Origin: HGM13233 sp900762805
GTDB lineage: Bacteria; Bacillota; Clostridia; Oscillospirales; Ruminococcaceae
Length of the DNA: 38,737 nucleotides
NCBI GenBank assembly: GCA_937993755.1
Contig: CALKMA010000001.1
Span: 1-38,737 of the forward strand
Direction: 5' to 3'
Part shown: positions 35,576-38,737 of the stretch, piece by piece
Layout of the letters: each line of letters starts with the position of its first letter
Position numbering within the stretch: the first letter of the stretch is position 1
The notes under the pieces: model-generated
What the model was told of the DNA's origin: nothing
What the model saw: only the letters and a program-made list of their open reading frames with translations
The model's database searches: none
Position numbers and translations under genes: made by a program

Positions 35576-36126
35576 ATTGGTTCCCTTTCTGTCATGCTGT
35601 GTGATGATACGTTTATTGTACTCTGTCTGCCGAAAAAAAGCAATACATTTGATATAACAAATTGGCTCGGCCGACACAGGGGGATTGCCGGATTTTTTGC
35701 CCCGCGCGGCGCCGGCCGCACAGAGAGAAGGAGGTGCCAGCACACCCAAATGTTGATCCTCTCCGCGGCGGCTCCATATTGCCTGCATAACGCTTGAGGG
35801 TTGAGAAAGCTCGGTCCTACAAAAGCAATGCTGTTCGATGCTTTCGCGTCCTTGCTCGGCGCCGAACGGCGGCAGAGGTCCTGCCGAAAAGAATTGCCTC
35901 GATACTGCCCTTCGACAATCCGAATGCTGCTCCCGCGCGGTCTGTGTGCCGCCCGGACGGCGTCAGGAGATACGGCTTTGAAAAATTGCCCGGCGGGCGG
36001 AAGGATACGGACTTGCCGACCCATAGCCGGGCGCTGTAAGACCGCTTTGGAGCGTTGCCGGCATTCGCGGCGGTTCTTGTTTGGTGCATACCGTCATATG
36101 ATTGAGAAAAAGGAAGGATGAGAAGC
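35576..36126. other. Gap with promoter and a tRNA-T-arm-like remnant
   Basis: Contains the promoter below and no credible gene. On the minus strand around 35985-36020 the sequence GCAAGTCCGTATCCTTCC resembles a tRNA T arm (seven-base loop close to TTCGAAT, three of five stem pairs kept), but no D arm or acceptor stem is found. The near-palindrome TTTGATATAACAAA at 35648-35661 lies upstream of the SIS gene. Confidence 0.4.
35615..35643 (-). promoter_or_regulatory. Promoter of the SIS-domain gene
   Basis: TTGCTT (35638-35643), 17-bp spacer, TACAAT (35615-35620) on the minus strand, ~40 bases before the ATG. Confidence 0.65.
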
Positions 36127-37326
36127 ATGAAGCGAGTGCTGCTGCCGGTGCTGCTGTTGTTGGCTCTGACGCTGACGGCCTGTCAGAGCGCCGTCCCGAT
36201 GGGACAGGACCCTTACGCCTTTGCGGCGCTGGGACGGGCTAAGGCGCCCAGAACGCCGGATAAGACGGTCGCCGTTTGGGTGAGCTATCTCGATTACAAG
36301 CCGATGCTGACGGGGAAGACAGAGCAGCAGTTTCGGGATGCCTGTGAGCAGATGCTTGACAATATGGCGCCGCTGTCGGTCAATACTGTCTATTTTCAGG
36401 TGCGGCCCTTTTCCGACTCGCTTTATCCCTCGGCGTTCTTTCCGCGCTCAGCCTTTGCACCGGGCAGCGGCAGTGAATTTGCCTTTGATCCGCTGGCTGT
36501 CCTGCTGGAGCTGGCCGGGGCAAGAAATATAGCAGTCTGGGCATGGATAAACCCCTACCGCATCACAAGCGGCAGCTATGGTGACGCCGGTTTTCTTGCG
36601 CAGTGGGAGAAAGAAGGGGCAGTTCTGGTCTCCGGGGCACTCAAAATGCTTGACCCGGCCAATGAGCAGGCTGTCAGTTTGATTGCGGAAGGGGCCGGCG
36701 AGGTCTGCCGGAATTATGCCGTCGAGGGCGTGATATTCGATGACTATTTCTATCCGGCCGATCGGAAAGCCGATGCCGAGAGCTACGCGCGCTATACCAG
36801 CGGGGGCGGCACTTTGCCGCAGGCGGCATGGCGCTGTGAAAATGTTGCTGAAATGGTGCGCGCGGTCAGCGCAAACGTCCGCGCGGCCGGCAAGCTGTTT
36901 GCGATAAGCCCGGCCGGCTCGATCCCGCGCAACCGCGACAGCTATGGGCTTGACATCGAAGCGCTCTGCCGCGAGGGGCTGCTTGATGCTGTCAGCCCGC
37001 AGATCTACTATGGCTATCAGAATCAGGCCATGCCCTATGAGAGCACGCTCAAAAGCTGGCTGGAGCTTTGCGAGCAGACGCAGACGCCCTGCGTCGTCAG
37101 TCTGGCGGCCTATAAGTCGGGCAGGTACGATACCTATGCCGGCGCGGGGAGCGGGGAGTGGCAGACCAGCTTTGATATTCTGGCGCGGCAGTACAAGGAT
37201 GCGGCCGCAGAAGCCGGCTGCGCCGGCATCGCGCTGTTCCGCTACGGCTCGCTGTTTGGCGATGATGAAGCCATCGGCGCCTTCGCTGTGCTGGAGCGGG
37301 AAAATCTGAAGGAGGCGCTTGGTTGA
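36127..37326 (+). CDS. Family-10-like glycosyl hydrolase lipoprotein
   Basis: 399 residues. A lipoprotein signal peptide (MKRVLLPVLLLLALTLTAC, lipobox LTAC, lipidated Cys19) puts it on the outer face of the membrane. The body is a TIM-barrel of the GHL10/YngK type: VAVWVSYLDY, VNTVYFQVRPFSDSLYPSA, NIAVWAWINPYRI, VEGVIFDDYFYP, FAISPAGSIPRN, AVSPQIYYGYQN. Such proteins are thought to act on wall or other glycans. ATG 36127 is chosen over 36118 because the AAGGAAGG ribosome site abuts the first. The next gene overlaps by four bases (TTGA). Confidence 0.9.
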   Translation: MKRVLLPVLLLLALTLTACQSAVPMGQDPYAFAALGRAKAPRTPDKTVAVWVSYLDYKPMLTGKTEQQFRDACEQMLDNMAPLSVNTVYFQVRPFSDSLYPSAFFPRSAFAPGSGSEFAFDPLAVLLELAGARNIAVWAWINPYRITSGSYGDAGFLAQWEKEGAVLVSGALKMLDPANEQAVSLIAEGAGEVCRNYAVEGVIFDDYFYPADRKADAESYARYTSGGGTLPQAAWRCENVAEMVRAVSANVRAAGKLFAISPAGSIPRNRDSYGLDIEALCREGLLDAVSPQIYYGYQNQAMPYESTLKSWLELCEQTQTPCVVSLAAYKSGRYDTYAGAGSGEWQTSFDILARQYKDAAAEAGCAGIALFRYGSLFGDDEAIGAFAVLERENLKEALG

Positions 37327-38039
37327 AGCAGGAAAAGCAGAGGGCGGAGAAAAAGTCATGGCAATTCATCGATCTGCAGCTGTTCCAGCTGCGCCTGGCG
37401 GCCGTGATCGCCGCTGTACTGCTGACGGCTCATTTGCTGGTGCCGGAGCTTGGCGGCCATTTGTCGCAGTTGGCCGCCCGGCTTGATTTGGGCACAGGCG
37501 AGCAGCTGGCAGAACGGGGCGGCGAGCTGCTGGACGGCGCTGTTAAGGCTGCCGAGCAGGCTATTGCCCATGTGCGTGCGCTGCTGGAGGGCGCCGCGCC
37601 GGCCTTTTCCCAGGAAAAGGGCCAAGCTGTCAGCGGCTCCGCTGAAAGGAAAACGGCGCTTAGCCTTCCGTACCGTGCGGAGGCCATCAGCTATGGCTTT
37701 GGTTACCGCAGCGACCCCTTTACCGGCGACCGTTCGTTTCACAGCGGCGTCGATTATGCGATGCCGCTCGGCACCGCTGTGCGGCCGGTAGGCTTCGGGC
37801 GCGTTGTGCGGGTAGGGGAGAACGCTGTCTATGGCAATTTTGTCACGGTGCGGCATACGCCGCGCCATTATTCGGTCTATGCGCATCTTGATACCGTTTT
37901 TGTGGGGCACGGCATGGCAGTGAACCGGGATACCATTATCGGCAGGGTCGGCAGCACCGGCCGTTCGACGGGCTATCATCTGCATTTGGAATGGATCGTG
38001 AACGGATACCGGGTCGATCCGCTGGGAGCTGAGCTTTGA
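37323..38039 (+). CDS. Membrane-anchored M23 (LytM) peptidase, SpoIVFA-like
   Basis: 238 residues: cytoplasmic basic tail, one membrane helix (about 23-41), a helical stalk, and an M23 domain (about 115-238). The zinc set is present: His140 and Asp144 (FHSGVD), His188 (YAHLD), His219/His221 (YHLHLEW). Start is TTG 37323, with AAGGAGG about eight bases upstream. An M50 protease gene follows with overlap, the order of spoIVFA-spoIVFB, where SpoIVFA anchors and controls SpoIVFB. Bacillus SpoIVFA is described as a degenerate LytM protein, so the intact motif here is notable. It could also be a wall endopeptidase. Confidence 0.85.
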   Translation: MKQEKQRAEKKSWQFIDLQLFQLRLAAVIAAVLLTAHLLVPELGGHLSQLAARLDLGTGEQLAERGGELLDGAVKAAEQAIAHVRALLEGAAPAFSQEKGQAVSGSAERKTALSLPYRAEAISYGFGYRSDPFTGDRSFHSGVDYAMPLGTAVRPVGFGRVVRVGENAVYGNFVTVRHTPRHYSVYAHLDTVFVGHGMAVNRDTIIGRVGSTGRSTGYHLHLEWIVNGYRVDPLGAEL

Positions 38040-38623
38040 TACGCTTCCGGCTGGCCGGCGTCGATATTTCGGTCAGCTTCTTTTTTCTGGCCTTCTGTGC
38101 GCTGACGGCGGCGCTGTCGCGGCATGGCAGCGCCGCTTGCTCGCTGGTGTTCATGCTCTGGCATGAATTGGGGCATCTGACGGCCAACTGTCTGGTTGGA
38201 GGGAGGCTCAGGTGGCTGCGCTTGCTGCCCGGCGGCTTTGAGATGGGGACCGACAGCCGTCTGACGGCTGCAAGGCGGGCGGCTGTGCTGCTGGCCGGTC
38301 CGCTTTTCAATGGGCTGGCGGCTGTGCTGCTGGCAGCTGTCGGCGCGTCCGCACAGCTGCGGGCCGTCAATGCGGCTCTGCTGGCCCTTAATCTGCTGCC
38401 GGTCGGTCATTTGGACGGCGGGCAGCTGTTGGAGCTTCTGCTCGATCGTTTGCTGCCGCCGGAGCGCTGTGAACAGGTCTGCCGGCTTGCTTCGCTGTTT
38501 TTCGGTCTGCTGCTGGCCGGTGGGGCGGTGGCGCTTTTTGCCCGCGCCGGTGCGGTGCCGCCTGCCGTCTTCAGCGTTTATGTTCTGCTGTGCGTGTTGT
38601 CACAAACGGCTGAAAACAGTTGA
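38036..38623 (+). CDS. M50 site-2 protease, SpoIVFB-like
   Basis: 195 residues, mainly membrane helices. HELGH (43-47) holds the two zinc histidines and catalytic Glu; NLLPVGHLDGG near 119-129 supplies the third ligand (Asp127). Bacterial SpoIVFB cleaves pro-sigma-K during sporulation. Coupling to the M23 gene (start TTG 38036 overlaps its stop) supports that role, though no sigK is visible. It is shorter than Bacillus SpoIVFB, which has a C-terminal CBS domain that this protein lacks. The stop lies within the -35 of the tRNA promoter. Confidence 0.87.
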   Translation: MIRFRLAGVDISVSFFFLAFCALTAALSRHGSAACSLVFMLWHELGHLTANCLVGGRLRWLRLLPGGFEMGTDSRLTAARRAAVLLAGPLFNGLAAVLLAAVGASAQLRAVNAALLALNLLPVGHLDGGQLLELLLDRLLPPERCEQVCRLASLFFGLLLAGGAVALFARAGAVPPAVFSVYVLLCVLSQTAENS

Positions 38624-38648
38624 CATTGCCGCATCGAGTTGCTATAAT
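38620..38648 (+). promoter_or_regulatory. Consensus promoter of tRNA-Gly
   Basis: Perfect TTGACA (38620-38625), 17-bp spacer, perfect TATAAT (38643-38648). The TTGACA includes the TGA stop of the M50 gene. Confidence 0.92.
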
Positions 38649-38661
38649 AATGGAGTTGTTT

Positions 38662-38735
38662 GCGGGTGTAATTCAATGGTAGAATACCAGCCTTCCAAGC
38701 TGGGTACGTGGGTTCGATTCCCATCACCCGCTCCA
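38662..38735 (+). tRNA. tRNA-Gly, anticodon UCC
   Basis: Seven-base-pair acceptor stem (GCGGGTG with CACCCGC), D arm with AATGGTA loop, anticodon stem CCAGC/GCTGG around CTTCCAA (anticodon TCC, 38694-38696), T loop TTCGATT, discriminator T and encoded CCA (38733-38735). Reads GGA and GGG codons. Confidence 0.97.
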
Positions 38736-38737
38736 GA

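Noticed and set aside
35648..35661. TTTGATATAACAAA as an operator of the SIS gene
   Set aside because: Imperfect symmetry and too short to support a claim.

Overview
The window comes from a GC-rich member of the Clostridia, most likely the Oscillospiraceae/Ruminococcaceae side. Three things support this: the gene neighbourhoods (a yabM/spoVB-mazG-hup-rqcP cluster, an rplS-lepB-rbgA-rnhB-yraN cluster, and a spoIVFA/spoIVFB-like pair), Gram-positive style Shine-Dalgarno sites (several AGGAGG, some with TTG or GTG starts), and clean TTGACA/TATAAT-type promoters. It looks like core chromosome. I see no transposase, integrase, phage gene or CRISPR array.

Layout. 1-974 is the 3' part of tuf (EF-Tu) with a strong terminator. 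1194-5059 is a minus-strand block: a small membrane protein, a DUF5685 protein coupled to a frameshifted J-domain gene, and a NodB-type deacetylase. A 91-bp tandem repeat array with internal inverted repeats lies at 2002-2378. rmuC (5159-6475) is divergent from the deacetylase. From 6780 one promoter appears to serve an almost gapless run to 17648: ispDF, cdaA, cdaR, recJ, relA/spoT, dtd, an MBL hydrolase, hemZ and a P-loop kinase. This links isoprenoid precursors, c-di-AMP and (p)ppGpp synthesis, DNA repair, tRNA quality control and haem. A zinc-ribbon protein, a SpoVB/YabM flippase, mazG, HU, rqcP and a Cof-type HAD phosphatase follow (17714-22120).

22222-26795 holds rplS behind a structured leader, then lepB, rbgA, rnhB, yraN, a metallophosphoesterase and a beta-propeller protein related to the N-terminal domain of GINT1. 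The gap at 26983-27239 lies between two strong terminators and carries nested complementary segments, which suggests a stand-alone structured RNA. Next, on the minus strand, come an SGNH hydrolase, adenine deaminase and a DUF1836 protein. Two tandem degV genes follow on the plus strand. The first has a perfect 11-bp inverted-repeat operator over its -10 box. Then come bioY (+), a SIS-domain protein (-), a family-10-like lipoprotein hydrolase, an M23/M50 protease pair resembling SpoIVFA/SpoIVFB, and tRNA-Gly(UCC) behind a consensus promoter.

Most of the window is ordinary housekeeping sequence. The least explained items are the repeat array, the possible RNA near 27.1 kb, the degV operator and the degenerate J-domain gene. 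All family names are from recognition of motifs and context; no database search was run.
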